A DNA stretch of 64,000 bases from Sideroxydans lithotrophicus ES-1. Its GTDB lineage: Bacteria; Pseudomonadota; Gammaproteobacteria; Burkholderiales; Gallionellaceae. Shown one piece after another: positions 55,368 to 64,000 of this stretch; within the stretch, counting starts at the first letter, position 1, and each line of letters starts with the position of its first letter. The notes under the pieces were generated by a model. That model did no database searches. It was given only the letters and a program-made list of their open reading frames with translations, and was not told the DNA's origin. Position numbers and translations under genes: made by a program. The stretch covers positions 546,001-610,000 of the forward strand of contig NC_013959.1 in the NCBI RefSeq assembly GCF_000025705.1, in the 5' to 3' direction.

Positions 55368-56361
55368 TTTTTCCTCCATTCAATGATTCGGCGTGTTCCG
55401 TCGCCAGCATCTTTTCAACTTTCAGCGCATATTGCCCGTTGGAAGAGCCATATTTGCATTCCATCACCGGTACAGTGTCGACCAGCACCTGGATCGTGTC
55501 TTCCACCTCCAGCGGGATGATGTCGCCTGCGCGCATCTTCAACACGTGTTCCACGTTGGTCGTGGCGTGGCCGAGTACGGCGGTGAGTTCGACCTCTGCC
55601 AGCTGGATCTGCCTGGAAAGCATGTGCAGCCAGCGTTTGTCGGCGATGACGTGATCGCCCTGCATGGTGCTGTAGAGCATTTCGCGGATCGGTTCGATCA
55701 TCGCATAAGGCATGCAGATGTGGATGGAGCCGCCGACACCGGTGAACTCGACCTCGAACGTGGTCACCACGACCACCTCGTTCGGTGTGGCGATGTTGGC
55801 GAATTGCGGATTCACTTCCGAGCGTATGAACTCGAAGTCCAGTTTCTGTACGGTCTCCCAGGATTTGCCATAGGTCTGGAACACCACATCCAGCAGTTTC
55901 TGGATGATGCGATGTTCGGTCTGGGTGAATTCGCGTCCCTCTACCCGTGTATGGAAACGCCCGTCGCCGCCGAACAGGCTGTCCACGACCATGAACACCA
56001 GGTTCGGATCGAAGATGAACAGGGCACTGCCACGCAACGGCTTGACCTGTACCAGGTTCAGGTTGGCAGGGACGGGCAGGTTGCGGATGAACTCGGAGAA
56101 CTTCATCACCCGCACCGGGCCGACGGATATCTCGGAGCTGCGGTGGATGAAGTTATATAGTGAAATGCGGAACAGGCGCGCGAAACGTTCGTTGATGATC
56201 TCCATGGTGGGCATGCGCCCACGCACGATGCGTTCCTGCGTCGCCATGTTGTAAGCGCGTACCCCTCCCTCCGGAGCGTCCGATTTGGACTCTTCGGCTT
56301 CGCCCGTCACGCCTCGCAGCAGCGAGTCGACTTCGTCCTGGGAGAGGAATTCCTTGCTCAT
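55360..56361 (-). CDS. fliM: Flagellar motor switch protein FliM
   Basis: FliM binds CheY-P and forms the C ring. The 333-residue product has an N-terminal CheY-binding segment (FLSQDEVDSLLRGV), a CheC-like middle (about 45-235) and a C-terminal SpoA domain. Sequence is standard (MPTMEIINERFARLFRISLYNFIHRSSEISVGPV). It is followed by the coupled fliN and preceded by fliL with 15 bases between. Confidence 0.96.
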   Translation of the reverse strand: MSKEFLSQDEVDSLLRGVTGEAEESKSDAPEGGVRAYNMATQERIVRGRMPTMEIINERFARLFRISLYNFIHRSSEISVGPVRVMKFSEFIRNLPVPANLNLVQVKPLRGSALFIFDPNLVFMVVDSLFGGDGRFHTRVEGREFTQTEHRIIQKLLDVVFQTYGKSWETVQKLDFEFIRSEVNPQFANIATPNEVVVVTTFEVEFTGVGGSIHICMPYAMIEPIREMLYSTMQGDHVIADKRWLHMLSRQIQLAEVELTAVLGHATTNVEHVLKMRAGDIIPLEVEDTIQVLVDTVPVMECKYGSSNGQYALKVEKMLATEHAESLNGGKNG

Positions 56362-56376
56362 GGCATCAACGTATCG

Positions 56377-57006
56377 TCATTGGATGATGAATGAAGTGAA
56401 CAGCACGTCCACTACGCCTTTGGAGTCCGGCTCTGCGGCCTTTTCTGCCGGTGCCGCGGCAACCGTTGCGGATGCGGCGCCGGAGGCGGCATCCGCAACG
56501 CCGGCCTCGGGTTTCGGCGCTGCCGCGGTCGGTGTGGCTATGCCGAGCACGCCATTGGTTTCAGCGATGATCTCGGCGACCAGTTTTTTCTTGCCTTCCG
56601 AAGTCTGCAGCTCGGAAGGTTTCTTGCTGGAGAGCAGGAACAGCAGTTTGCTGCGGATCTCCGGCATCAAGGCTTTGATCTTTTCTTCCAGTTCCGGCTT
56701 CAATACTTTCAGCGTGATGCCAGCCTGCAGGTATTGGTCGCCTTCCTCGCGTTGCAGGTTGACCGTGAAATTCTCGCCCAGCGGGATGAATTTGGCTTCC
56801 ACCGGAGTCTCGGCTTTTGCTGCTTCGGCGTGCCCGTCCGCGGGGCTCGAACCCCTGGTGAAGTACCAGGCTGCCCCACCTCCAACCGCTGCCAGCAACA
56901 GGACGATGCCGATGATCAGCATCTTTTTGCTTTTCGGTGGTGCAGCGACCGGGGTTTCTTCTTTCGCGGCCGGGGCTGCAGGTTTGGCAGGAGGTTTCGT
57001 CGCCAT
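56377..57006 (-). CDS. fliL: Flagellar stator-associated protein FliL with Ala-rich insertion
   Basis: This 209-residue single-pass protein has a Pro/Ala/Lys cytoplasmic tail, a membrane helix at about 29-50 (MLIIGIVLLLAAVGGGAAWYF) and a periplasmic stomatin-like domain with FIPLGENFTVNLQREEGDQYLQAGITLKV. A 40-residue Ala/Pro-rich segment (about 157-196) is inserted before the conserved end VVDVLFTSFIIQ, making it longer than usual FliL (about 155-175). It follows the putative operator at 57059-57093. Confidence 0.92.
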   Translation of the reverse strand: MATKPPAKPAAPAAKEETPVAAPPKSKKMLIIGIVLLLAAVGGGAAWYFTRGSSPADGHAEAAKAETPVEAKFIPLGENFTVNLQREEGDQYLQAGITLKVLKPELEEKIKALMPEIRSKLLFLLSSKKPSELQTSEGKKKLVAEIIAETNGVLGIATPTAAAPKPEAGVADAASGAASATVAAAPAEKAAEPDSKGVVDVLFTSFIIQ

Positions 57007-57058
57007 TTCACATTCCTTATCAGTTGGTTGGCATTATGGTGTTGATCTATCGCCGACC

Positions 57059-57093
57059 ATTGGGGGAATAAGACGGGAAACCGGCCTTATTTC
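57059..57093. promoter_or_regulatory. Candidate FlhDC-type operator upstream of fliL
   Basis: ATTGG-GGG-AATAAGACGGG, then AAACCGG and CCTTATTTC, an imperfect palindrome of two half-sites with about 10 bases between (consensus CGYTATTT on the right). ACGGG-N3-CC-N2-CCTTA is shared with the flgA-flgB region. It would give fliLMNOPQR an internal class II promoter separate from fliFGHIJK. Confidence 0.4.
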
Positions 57094-57098
57094 AACTG

Positions 57099-58247
57099 TC
57101 AGGCGAAGGTGTCCACTATACCGTTATGACGCGAGATTTGGGATACCCGGGGGGCGCTATTGCGCGCGACAGACGTGTCGCGGACGTCGTTGTTGGTCAC
57201 GGCAGGCACGTATGGTGCATTGGATGACTGACCCTGATCGCGCGGCGCCTGGTCGCTGACCGTGGCATTGCCCAGCATGATGCCGTTGTCGGCCAGCATG
57301 TCGCGCAACTTGGGCATCGCCTGTTCGATCGCGTCGCGCACGGCTGCGTGGGGCGATGTGAACAGCGCCGTAGCCTGGTCGCCGCTGACCTTGATGACCA
57401 CATCGAGCGGCCCCAGTTGCGGCGGATTGAGGTGCAGCTCGGCAGTCTGGTCCTTGTTGGAGGAGGCCAGCCAGGTGATCTTCTGGCTGAATTCGTCGCT
57501 CCATCTGTCCTGGGCGACCGGCGTATTGATCGCGACCTGGACCGGCTGGACGACAGCTGCGGCCATATTCGCGGCGGCGTTCTGCAGCGAAGCAAGTGCG
57601 GCCGCATTGGGCTGCGGTGCAGTTTGCGCGATCGACGACTCGCGCGCGGCAGCGCTCGACTCGATTCCGGCATTAGTGCGGTTGGAAGAGTCCGCGAGTG
57701 TCGAAGCAAAAGATTGTCCCTTGGCCTGAGCGTTGGGATTGATGCCTGTTGCCGCCGGTTGTGTGACGTCGGCTTTGACACTGGCTACGACATCCGATTT
57801 CGATGCGGCAAGTCCGCGCTTGTCCGGTGTCGCACTTGCCGTGATGGCGGCGTTGTCTGGCTTGCTGCCTGCATCCTTTGGCGTTGTGGTGCCAGTAGCG
57901 GCAGTATTCATGGCCTGAGGCAATAGCGCGGCCAGCATGTCGGTTGGCAGTGCAGTCGAGCTGTCCGGTGGAACGATGTCGGCTTTCCTGATTGCGGCCA
58001 CATCCTTTTTGCTGTCGGCAGCCGTTTTTTTGCCATCGACAGGGCTGGTGCCCGTTTGCGCGAGCGCGTCGACGATGGCCTTGTCATCGGCCTTTGCGTC
58101 TTTCACGTTCGGGTTGCTGATCTGTCTCGCCAAGACATCTCCGAACGGCTGGCTGTTCTGGGCATCGCCAGTATCGGCAGCGTTTGTCGTCTGTTTGGAA
58201 GATGCGGCAGCTTGCGGCGTGCTGGCAGTGATAGGCAGGTTGGTCAT
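57099..58247 (-). CDS. fliK: Flagellar hook-length control protein FliK
   Basis: FliK measures hook length and triggers the FlhB switch. The 382-residue product is low-complexity (Ala/Asp/Ser/Thr) to about residue 245, followed by the conserved Flg_hook domain (WSDEFSQKITWLASSNKDQTAELHLNPPQLGPLDVVIKVSGDQATALFTSPHAAVRDAIEQAMPKLRDMLADNGIML over about 250-330) and a short tail. No Cys is present. The 17 bases upstream separate it from fliJ. Confidence 0.92.
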   Translation of the reverse strand: MTNLPITASTPQAAASSKQTTNAADTGDAQNSQPFGDVLARQISNPNVKDAKADDKAIVDALAQTGTSPVDGKKTAADSKKDVAAIRKADIVPPDSSTALPTDMLAALLPQAMNTAATGTTTPKDAGSKPDNAAITASATPDKRGLAASKSDVVASVKADVTQPAATGINPNAQAKGQSFASTLADSSNRTNAGIESSAAARESSIAQTAPQPNAAALASLQNAAANMAAAVVQPVQVAINTPVAQDRWSDEFSQKITWLASSNKDQTAELHLNPPQLGPLDVVIKVSGDQATALFTSPHAAVRDAIEQAMPKLRDMLADNGIMLGNATVSDQAPRDQGQSSNAPYVPAVTNNDVRDTSVARNSAPRVSQISRHNGIVDTFA

Positions 58248-58264
58248 GACATATGCTCCTGTGA

Positions 58265-58726
58265 TTATTGCTTGTCGTCCTTGTTTGCCGAGCGGTACGC
58301 GGCGAAACGTCCGGTGTGTTCGTCTTGTGTACGTTGCTCGTTTTTGGCTTCCAGTTTTTTTTCCGCCTCGGCATGGCGCTGCGCCAGGGTGTCGAAGGAT
58401 TTCATCTTGCGTGTGGCATCCATCAGTTCGGTGCGGCCGTTCTGCACGCCGGCCTTGGCCCTTTCGGCCACGGCAGTCTGTTGCTGGATTGCCTGATCCA
58501 GGCGGCCGATGAAATCCTGAAAATTCTTCATGTCGGCTGGTGCCATGCCGTTCTTTGCTGCTTCTTGGAATTTCAGCTGATAGTCCTTGCGATATTGCAG
58601 TAACGCATCCAGCTTCTGCTGCGCAGTCTGTTGCTGCTGGTTGAGCTGGCCGAGTTTCTTTGTGGCGGCATCATTCTTCTGTTGCGCCAGGTGAACCAGG
58701 GGTTGCAATGAAAAGGGTTTGATCAT
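58265..58726 (-). CDS. fliJ: Flagellar export chaperone/stalk protein FliJ
   Basis: This 153-residue all-helical coiled-coil protein rich in Gln/Lys/Ala has the family N-terminus (PFSLQPLVHLAQQKNDAATKKLGQLNQQQQTAQQKL) and the order fliI-fliJ-fliK. FliJ acts in the FliI ATPase ring and passes energy to FlhA. The stop of fliI lies 9 bases upstream of its ATG. Confidence 0.92.
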   Translation of the reverse strand: MIKPFSLQPLVHLAQQKNDAATKKLGQLNQQQQTAQQKLDALLQYRKDYQLKFQEAAKNGMAPADMKNFQDFIGRLDQAIQQQTAVAERAKAGVQNGRTELMDATRKMKSFDTLAQRHAEAEKKLEAKNEQRTQDEHTGRFAAYRSANKDDKQ

Positions 58727-58735
58727 GTTCGTCCA

Positions 58736-60232
58736 TTAACCTTCATTCGGGAACAAATCGGAAAATTTGCCCATGCTGGCAGTATAGACCTCCGACTCGT
58801 ACATGCCTTGCTTGAGGAAATGTTCCATGTGCGGATAGAGTTGGATAGCCTGATCCAGCAGCGGGTCGCTGCCCTTGACGTAGGCGCCCACACTGATCAG
58901 GTCATGATTGCGCTGGTAGTGTGCGTACATATGCTTGAAGCGCTGCACCTGCAGGAAATGCTGCGGACTGACCAGATGGTTCATGGCGCGGCTGATCGAG
59001 GCTTCGATGTCGATGGCAGGGTAGTGCCCCTGTTCCGCGAGTCGGCGGGACAGCACGATGTGGCCGTCGAGGATCGCGCGCGCACTGTCGGCGATGGGGT
59101 CCTGCTGGTCGTCGCCTTCGGTCAGCACGGTGTAGAACGCGGTGATCGAGCCGCCGCCTTCCGCGCCGTTGCCGGCACGCTCTACCAGCTGCGGCAGTTT
59201 GGCGAATACCGAGGGCGGATAGCCCTTGGTCGCGGGCGGCTCGCCGATGGCCAGTGCGATCTCGCGTTGCGCCATGGCGTAGCGGGTGAGCGAATCCATG
59301 ATGAGCAGCACGTTCTTGCCCTGGTCGCGGAAATATTCGGCGATGGTGGTGGCGTAGGCTGCGCCCTGCAATCTCATCAACGGGCTGGTGTCGGCGGGAG
59401 CGGCGACCACGACCGAGCGTCTCAATCCTTCCTGGCCGAGGATGTCGGTGATGAATTCCTTGACTTCGCGTCCGCGTTCGCCGATCAGTCCGACCACGAT
59501 CACGTCGGCGCTGGTGTAGCGTGCCATCATGCCGAGCAAAACGCTCTTGCCGACACCGGAGCCGGCGAACAGGCCCATGCGCTGGCCGCGTCCGACAGTG
59601 AGCAGGCTGTTGATGGCGCGCACGCCGACATCCAGCGCTTCCTTGATCGCGGCCCTTTCCAGCGGGTTGATCGGGCGGCTTTGCAGCGGCGCGCTCTTGC
59701 TTTCCAGCAAGGGGCCGAATTGATCGAGCGGGCGTCCCGCACCGTCGAGCACGCGTCCCAGCAGGTGTTCACCGACCGGCAGATGACGGGCCAGATCCGA
59801 GCTGCGGCGGCGCGGCAACTGCGATTGGCCTGGCGCCACCGGCGCGCGCATGGGTTCGGCCGGAGTCACGCGCGCGCCGGGAACCAGTCCCTGTACGTCG
59901 TTCTCCGGCATCAGGAACAATCTGTCTCCGGCGAAGCCGACCACTTCGGCTTCGATGCGGGTATTCGGCAGTTCGATCCAGCAGGTGCTGCCAACGGCCA
60001 TGCGCAAGCCGACTGCTTCCATCACCAGTCCGGTGACTTTGGTCAGGCGGCCGCTTACCAGCAAGGGATTACTTTGTGCTACCAGGTCGCGGTTCAGGTG
60101 CAGCAGTTCCTGCCAGCGCTGATGGTGGCGGTTGCGGCTGGCCGTTGCTGTGTGGACATCTGCAACAGCGGCTCCCTGCGGCACTGCCTGTGCCGGAGCG
60201 TCTTGCGCAACGATGTCGGGGCTGTCGATCAT
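58736..60232 (-). CDS. fliI: Flagellum-specific ATPase FliI
   Basis: FliI is the F1-beta-like ATPase of the flagellar export apparatus. The 498-residue product has Walker [16 protein letters not shown], Walker [48 protein letters not shown] region (with the T3SS ATPase signature) and the C-terminal helical domain. An additional ~60-residue N-terminal extension ([15 protein letters not shown]...) is longer than the usual 440-residue FliI. ATG 60232 overlaps the fliH stop (ATGA); an upstream ATG at 60247 lacks a ribosome site. Confidence 0.95.
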   Translation of the reverse strand: MIDSPDIVAQDAPAQAVPQGAAVADVHTATASRNRHHQRWQELLHLNRDLVAQSNPLLVSGRLTKVTGLVMEAVGLRMAVGSTCWIELPNTRIEAEVVGFAGDRLFLMPENDVQGLVPGARVTPAEPMRAPVAPGQSQLPRRRSSDLARHLPVGEHLLGRVLDGAGRPLDQFGPLLESKSAPLQSRPINPLERAAIKEALDVGVRAINSLLTVGRGQRMGLFAGSGVGKSVLLGMMARYTSADVIVVGLIGERGREVKEFITDILGQEGLRRSVVVAAPADTSPLMRLQGAAYATTIAEYFRDQGKNVLLIMDSLTRYAMAQREIALAIGEPPATKGYPPSVFAKLPQLVERAGNGAEGGGSITAFYTVLTEGDDQQDPIADSARAILDGHIVLSRRLAEQGHYPAIDIEASISRAMNHLVSPQHFLQVQRFKHMYAHYQRNHDLISVGAYVKGSDPLLDQAIQLYPHMEHFLKQGMYESEVYTASMGKFSDLFPNEG

Positions 60233-60837
60233 TCCTGTACCAACCATGAAGTGTCTTGTCCCAGTGCCGCGACCACCCGTTTCCAGCGGCTCTCCAGTGA
60301 TGCATCGATCTGGCTGTTGGCAGTCTCGATACGAGCGCCACCGCGCTCGATACGGGCATCCTCGAATATCTTCCAGCCGGAATGGGTCAGCTGTTCACCC
60401 ATGTGCTTGCGCACCACGACCGCGTCGTCCGGATGCAATACCAGATGCGCGCCCTGGCTGAAGTGCGGCAGCGTACCGATGGCTTCGCTCACCACGCCGA
60501 GCAAAAGCTCCGGATTCACCTTGAGTGCCTGGTGCAGCATCTGGCGGGCGATGTCCAGAGACAGGCCGAGTAGTTCGCGCGAGACCTGTTCATCCACCTG
60601 CTGTCCCAGGGAGGTGATGACTTGTGCCAGGAGCTGCTGTTCCTGCGCCGCACTTTGCAAGCCTTCGGCATAACCGCTCTGGAATCCTTCTTCCCGTGCC
60701 TGGCGTTGTATCTCTTCGATCTGCGAGGCGGTCGGAAGTGCCACGTCGCCTGCGCGCTTGCCGCCGGCCTCGAACGCGGGTGCTTCCCAGCGTTGCCAGG
60801 CGGTGAGCTTCTCCGGTGCGACAGCGGCGTCAGACAT
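60229..60837 (-). CDS. fliH: Flagellar export regulator FliH
   Basis: FliH holds FliI at the C ring and inhibits it. The 202-residue product has an N-terminal [12 protein letters not shown] segment, the FliH Gly-rich region ([24 protein letters not shown]) and the C-terminal domain ([47 protein letters not shown]). It overlaps fliG by 8 bases and fliI by 4. Confidence 0.94.
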   Translation of the reverse strand: MSDAAVAPEKLTAWQRWEAPAFEAGGKRAGDVALPTASQIEEIQRQAREEGFQSGYAEGLQSAAQEQQLLAQVITSLGQQVDEQVSRELLGLSLDIARQMLHQALKVNPELLLGVVSEAIGTLPHFSQGAHLVLHPDDAVVVRKHMGEQLTHSGWKIFEDARIERGGARIETANSQIDASLESRWKRVVAALGQDTSWLVQE

Positions 60838-61819
60838 AAGCTTCCTCTCCCTTGCCGCCGATCACGACCTGGCCTTCGTCGGCCAGGCGACGCACGACCT
60901 TGAGAATCTCTTTCTGCTCGGATTCCACTTCGCTGAGTTTGACCGGACCCTTGGCTTCGAGATCCTCGCGCAGCATCTCGGCAGCGCGTTGCGACATGTT
61001 CTTGAATATCTTCTCGCGTAATTCTTCGTTGGCGCCCTTGAGTGCGACGATGAGCGATTCGGACTGCACTTCGCGCAGCACCAGCTGGATGCCGCGGTCG
61101 TCCACTTCCATCAGATCTTCGAATACGAACATCTCGTCCATCACCTTTTGCGCCAGTTCCGCGTCGTGGCTTCGCACCGATTCCAGCACAGCTTCCTGGT
61201 TGCCCATGAAGTTGAGTATCTCGGCGGCGGTCTTGATGCCGCCCTTGATGCTCTTTTTGCCGACGGCGTTGCCGGCAAGCAGCTTGGTGAGTACGTCGTT
61301 CAGCTCGTGCAGTGCGGCGGGTTGCACGCTGTCCAGCGTGGCAATGCGCAGCATCACGTCGTTGCGGGTGCGTTCGGTCATCAGCGCCATCACGCTGGCT
61401 GCCTGATCCGGCTCCAGGTGGACCATGATGGTGGCGATGATCTGCGGATGCTCGTTGGCGATCAGGTCGGCGACGGAGGCAGGTTCCATCCACTTCAGGC
61501 TTTCGATGCCGCTGGTATCGCTGTTGTGCAGGATGCGGTCGAGCAGGCCGGCAGCCTTGTCGTCGCCCAATGCCTTGGTCAGCATGTCGCGGATGTACTC
61601 GCTCGAATCCATGCCGATGGTGGTCTTTCCGGCAGCGATCACGTGGAATTCGTCGAACACGTTGGCGATCTCGTCGCGCGACAGGTTCTTCAATGCAACC
61701 ATCGCGCCGCTGATCTTCTGCACCTCTTTCGGCTCGAGGTATTTCATCACGTCGGCAGCCTCGCTGGCGCCCAGCGTCATGAGCAGGATCGCGCTCTTGT
61801 TGATTCCTTCGTCACTCAT
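60830..61819 (-). CDS. fliG: Flagellar motor switch protein FliG
   Basis: FliG is the rotor protein that contacts MotA. The 329-residue product has the N-terminal FliF-binding domain (INKSAILLMTLGASEAADVMKYLEPKEVQKIS), the middle EHPQ motif (IANEHPQIIATIMVHL), and the charged C-terminal torque helix (LVLREVQSESLIVALKGANEELREKIFKNMSQRAAEMLREDLE), plus ...[19 protein letters not shown] 61819 overlaps the fliF stop (ATGA); an earlier start at 61834 lies inside fliF. Confidence 0.96.
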   Translation of the reverse strand: MSDEGINKSAILLMTLGASEAADVMKYLEPKEVQKISGAMVALKNLSRDEIANVFDEFHVIAAGKTTIGMDSSEYIRDMLTKALGDDKAAGLLDRILHNSDTSGIESLKWMEPASVADLIANEHPQIIATIMVHLEPDQAASVMALMTERTRNDVMLRIATLDSVQPAALHELNDVLTKLLAGNAVGKKSIKGGIKTAAEILNFMGNQEAVLESVRSHDAELAQKVMDEMFVFEDLMEVDDRGIQLVLREVQSESLIVALKGANEELREKIFKNMSQRAAEMLREDLEAKGPVKLSEVESEQKEILKVVRRLADEGQVVIGGKGEEAYV

Positions 61820-63456
61820 TCTTTGTTCACCCATTCCTTGACCACCGTGGCGACGATCTTGGGGTCGTCCTTCGCCAGCTGTTTGGCGAGTTGCAGGTTG
61901 TCTTCGTAAGAGCTGGCCGATTGCTGGGCGGCATATTGGCCGGCCGCGTTACCGGCCTGATGCGAGATCTGGCCGTGCTGCGCGGCCGACATCATCGCTG
62001 TTTCCTGAGCTGCGCTTTGTTCGGAGATGGTCTTGAAGGCCGGTTTGATGATGCCGAACAGGAGGAAGCCGATACCGCCTGCGATCAACAGATATTTGAA
62101 GATATCCTTCGCCATCGCTATGGTATCAGGTTGCTTCCACATCGGGGTTTCCGCAATGATTTCCTGCTGTTCGTTGAAAGCACTGTTGAGCAGATTCAGG
62201 CTGTCGCCGCGTTTTGCGTCGAACCCTACGGTCTCCTTGACCAGGGCGGTGATCTGCGCTTTTTCAGCATCGGTATACGGACGCGAGGTGGCTTTACCAT
62301 CCTTGCCGGTCGTGCTGGGGTTGTTCACCACCACCGCAATGGAAAGGCGCTTGATGCTTCCGACCGGGAGCTTGGTGTGCTGGATGGTGCGGTCCACTTC
62401 ATAGTTCGTGGTCAGTTCCTTGTGCATGTTGCCTGCAGTTCCTGCTGCGGCGACTACAGCGCTGGCTGGCGTGACGATGGGGGCAGTGGCGGGAACGGGC
62501 GGCTGGTTGGACAGCGCGCCGGGAACACCGCCCGTGCTGGTCGTGCCGTTCTGCGTCTCCAGCGTTTGCAGGCTGCGCACTGCAGCCTGGTTGGGCGGCT
62601 GGTTCGGACGGAAAGTCTCGGCGGTCTGTTCGGTCTGGGAGAAATCGAGACTGGCGGTGACCTGCGCACGCACGTTTTGCACGCCGGTGATCGGGATCAG
62701 GATATCTTCGATGCGCTTGACGTAATCCTGCTCGATCTGGCGTACGTATTTCAGCTGGGTCGCGTCCATCAGCTGCTCGGCGTTGCTGTCGCGTGCCGAA
62801 CTCAACAGCGTGCCGCTCTGGTCCACGACCGTGACGTTCTGCGCATTCATGTTGGGCACGCTGCTGGAGATCAGGTGGACGATCGCGCTGACTTGTCCCT
62901 CATCCAGGGAATTTCCGGCTCGCAGGGAAAGAATCACCGATGCGCTGGGCTTTTGCTGTTCTTTGACGAACACGGATTGTTTGGGGATGGCCAGGTGCAC
63001 GCGCGCGCTGGCGACAGATGCGATGGTTTCCACCGAGCGCGACAGTTCGCCTTCCAGTGCCCGCTGATAATTGACCTGCTCGAGGAACTGGCTGGTGCCG
63101 AATTTCTGGTTCTCCATCAATTCGAAGCCGACTGTCCCGCCCTTGGGCAGACCCTTGGCGGCCATCTGCAGTCGCACTTCATACACCCTGTCGGCCGGGA
63201 CCATCAGCGTGCCGCCTTCGGTGAACTTGTAGGGGATGTTCTGCTGCTGTAAGGATTCGATGACGGCACCGCCGTCGCGTTCGGACATGTTCGCATAGAG
63301 CACGCGGTAATCCGGCGTCTGTCCCCACATGAACAGACCTGCCAGAAGTGCGACTGTGGCGGCGACTGCCACGATCAGTCCGAGTTTTTGTTGACTGGGC
63401 ATGCCGAACAGCAGCCGGGTCAGGGAAACGTTCATATTTGCGTCCGTATCAGCCAT
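61816..63456 (-). CDS. fliF: Flagellar MS-ring protein FliF
   Basis: FliF forms the MS ring, the base for flagellar assembly. The 546-residue product has membrane helices at about 25-45 and 445-465, and RBM domains between (NMSERDGGAVIESLQQQNIPYKF, LEGELSRSVETIASVASARVHLAIPKQSVFVKEQQKPSASVIL), and a FliG-binding C-terminus (NLQLAKQLAKDDPKIVATVVKEWV). It is first gene of the minus-strand fli operon, divergent from fliE with 163 bases between. Confidence 0.96.
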   Translation of the reverse strand: MADTDANMNVSLTRLLFGMPSQQKLGLIVAVAATVALLAGLFMWGQTPDYRVLYANMSERDGGAVIESLQQQNIPYKFTEGGTLMVPADRVYEVRLQMAAKGLPKGGTVGFELMENQKFGTSQFLEQVNYQRALEGELSRSVETIASVASARVHLAIPKQSVFVKEQQKPSASVILSLRAGNSLDEGQVSAIVHLISSSVPNMNAQNVTVVDQSGTLLSSARDSNAEQLMDATQLKYVRQIEQDYVKRIEDILIPITGVQNVRAQVTASLDFSQTEQTAETFRPNQPPNQAAVRSLQTLETQNGTTSTGGVPGALSNQPPVPATAPIVTPASAVVAAAGTAGNMHKELTTNYEVDRTIQHTKLPVGSIKRLSIAVVVNNPSTTGKDGKATSRPYTDAEKAQITALVKETVGFDAKRGDSLNLLNSAFNEQQEIIAETPMWKQPDTIAMAKDIFKYLLIAGGIGFLLFGIIKPAFKTISEQSAAQETAMMSAAQHGQISHQAGNAAGQYAAQQSASSYEDNLQLAKQLAKDDPKIVATVVKEWVNKE

Positions 63457-63529
63457 GCTTTTCTTCCAGATGAAACAAGGGGCAATCCCTCACGCTGCGC
63501 ATTATCTGCCTGCGAGACAAGTTCAGTAT

Positions 63530-63564
63530 GCCGAAAAGCGGGGGAAATCGGGTGCTTTTCCGCT
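63530..63564. promoter_or_regulatory. Candidate class II operator between fliF and fliE
   Basis: GCCGAAAAGCGGGGGAAAT (63530-63548) is identical but for one base to the site before flhB (minus strand 19203-19185). It also holds the inverted repeat AAAAGC ... GCTTTT (63534-63539, 63554-63559). It is positioned between two divergent class II genes, where FlhDC would be expected. A dispersed repeat is the alternative explanation. Confidence 0.45.
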
Positions 63565-63619
63565 GCTAGCCCGCTTGGGGGTACGGGTAGAGTGCATCCA
63601 GGAAAAATGGAGGTGGATC

Positions 63620-63946
63620 ATGAGTATGGACGTTTCCAATGTAGACAGTCTGCTGAGCCAGATGCGTGCGGCGATGGCCGCGGCACAAGGCCAGCCGGCC
63701 CGGGCGCCAGCCCAGACGGGTGGCGTGGATTTCGCCGATGTGTTGAAATCCTCGCTGGACGGGGTCAATCAGGCACAACACCAGGCGGAAGACCTGCAGA
63801 AAGCCTTTGTGCTGGGCGATGACAAGGTCAGTTTGAGTGATACCATGATCGCCATGCAAAAGGCCAATATCTCGTTCCAGACCGCCGTGCAGGTACGCAA
63901 CAAGGTGGTGGCGGCCTATAACGACATCATGAACATGCAGGTCTGA
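63620..63946 (+). CDS. fliE: Flagellar hook-basal body complex protein FliE
   Basis: FliE joins the MS ring to the rod. The 108-residue protein starts at ATG 63620 (TGGAGG upstream; the longer frame to 63401 lies in the regulatory region and overlaps fliF). It ends with the typical ADDKVSLSDTMIAMQKANISFQTAVQVRNKVVAAYNDIMNMQV-like segment (here from LGDDKVSLSDTM). Divergent transcription of fliE and fliF is the classic arrangement. Confidence 0.95.
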   Translation: MSMDVSNVDSLLSQMRAAMAAAQGQPARAPAQTGGVDFADVLKSSLDGVNQAQHQAEDLQKAFVLGDDKVSLSDTMIAMQKANISFQTAVQVRNKVVAAYNDIMNMQV

Positions 63947-63961
63947 TTTGTAGAGCCGATC

Positions 63962-64000
63962 ATGCTTCCTCAGGCAATCGGCCCGTCGAGAGTGCATTTG
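63962..64000 (+). CDS. Possible start of an unidentified gene at the window edge
   Basis: An ATG at 63962 opens a frame to the end of the window (MLPQAIGPSRVHL...). It follows fliE by 15 bases, but the ribosome site is weak and only 13 codons are visible. It is too short to identify. Confidence 0.25.
   Translation, partial: MLPQAIGPSRVHL

Overview
The window is a chromosomal segment of a motile betaproteobacterium, most likely of the Nitrosomonadales/Gallionellaceae type (microaerophilic iron or sulfur oxidisers). This placement is an inference from gene content: betaproteobacterial FlhDC combined with FlhF/FlhG, haem-bearing chemoreceptors, the UbiUVT anaerobic quinone genes, and moderately high GC. 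No rRNA marker is present. Almost everything serves motility, taxis or surface structures.

Layout. Bases 1-177: end of an HD-GYP protein. 330-2664: sigma-54-type promoter, type IV pilin, and a GT-C/TPR membrane protein. 2665-3845: long leader and the master regulator genes flhDC. 4034-5948: stator motAB. 6016-11423: three chemoreceptors, two with periplasmic c-haem motifs. 11473-19179: chemotaxis genes (cheV, cheV, cheY, cheZ, cheA, a soluble CZB receptor, cheR, a CheB catalytic domain). 19256-27083: flhB, flhA, flhF, flhG, fliA and a second stator motCD. 27107-28698 (minus): flgN, flgM, flgA. 28939-39407 (plus): flgBCDEFGHIJKL. 39569-45178: accessory island (TPR-glycosyltransferase, ABC transporter, DUF2252, TPR-methyltransferase). 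45159-47707 (minus): ubiT, ubiV, ubiU. 47995-52150 (minus): c-di-GMP phosphodiesterase and hybrid kinase. 52685-63456 (minus): fliR to fliF. 63620-63946 (plus): fliE. Flagellin, cap (fliD), fliS/T, cheW and cheD are not in the window.

Regulation visible in the DNA. Five matches to the FliA (sigma-28) promoter, TAAAG-N14-GCCG, all with exact 15-base spacing after TAAA, lie before the flhD leader, motA, the first chemoreceptor, flgM and flgK. In three of them the -35 element is the stop codon of the preceding flagellar gene. A class II FNR-type promoter precedes ubiUVT.

The most unusual region is the 300-base flhD leader. A near-perfect sigma-28 promoter is followed about 50 bases later by a strong hairpin terminator, implying a FliA-dependent RNA of about 90 nt. 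That RNA carries a 10-base stretch exactly complementary to the flhD Shine-Dalgarno region. This suggests an undescribed feedback control of the flagellar master regulator, by a small RNA or by leader folding.
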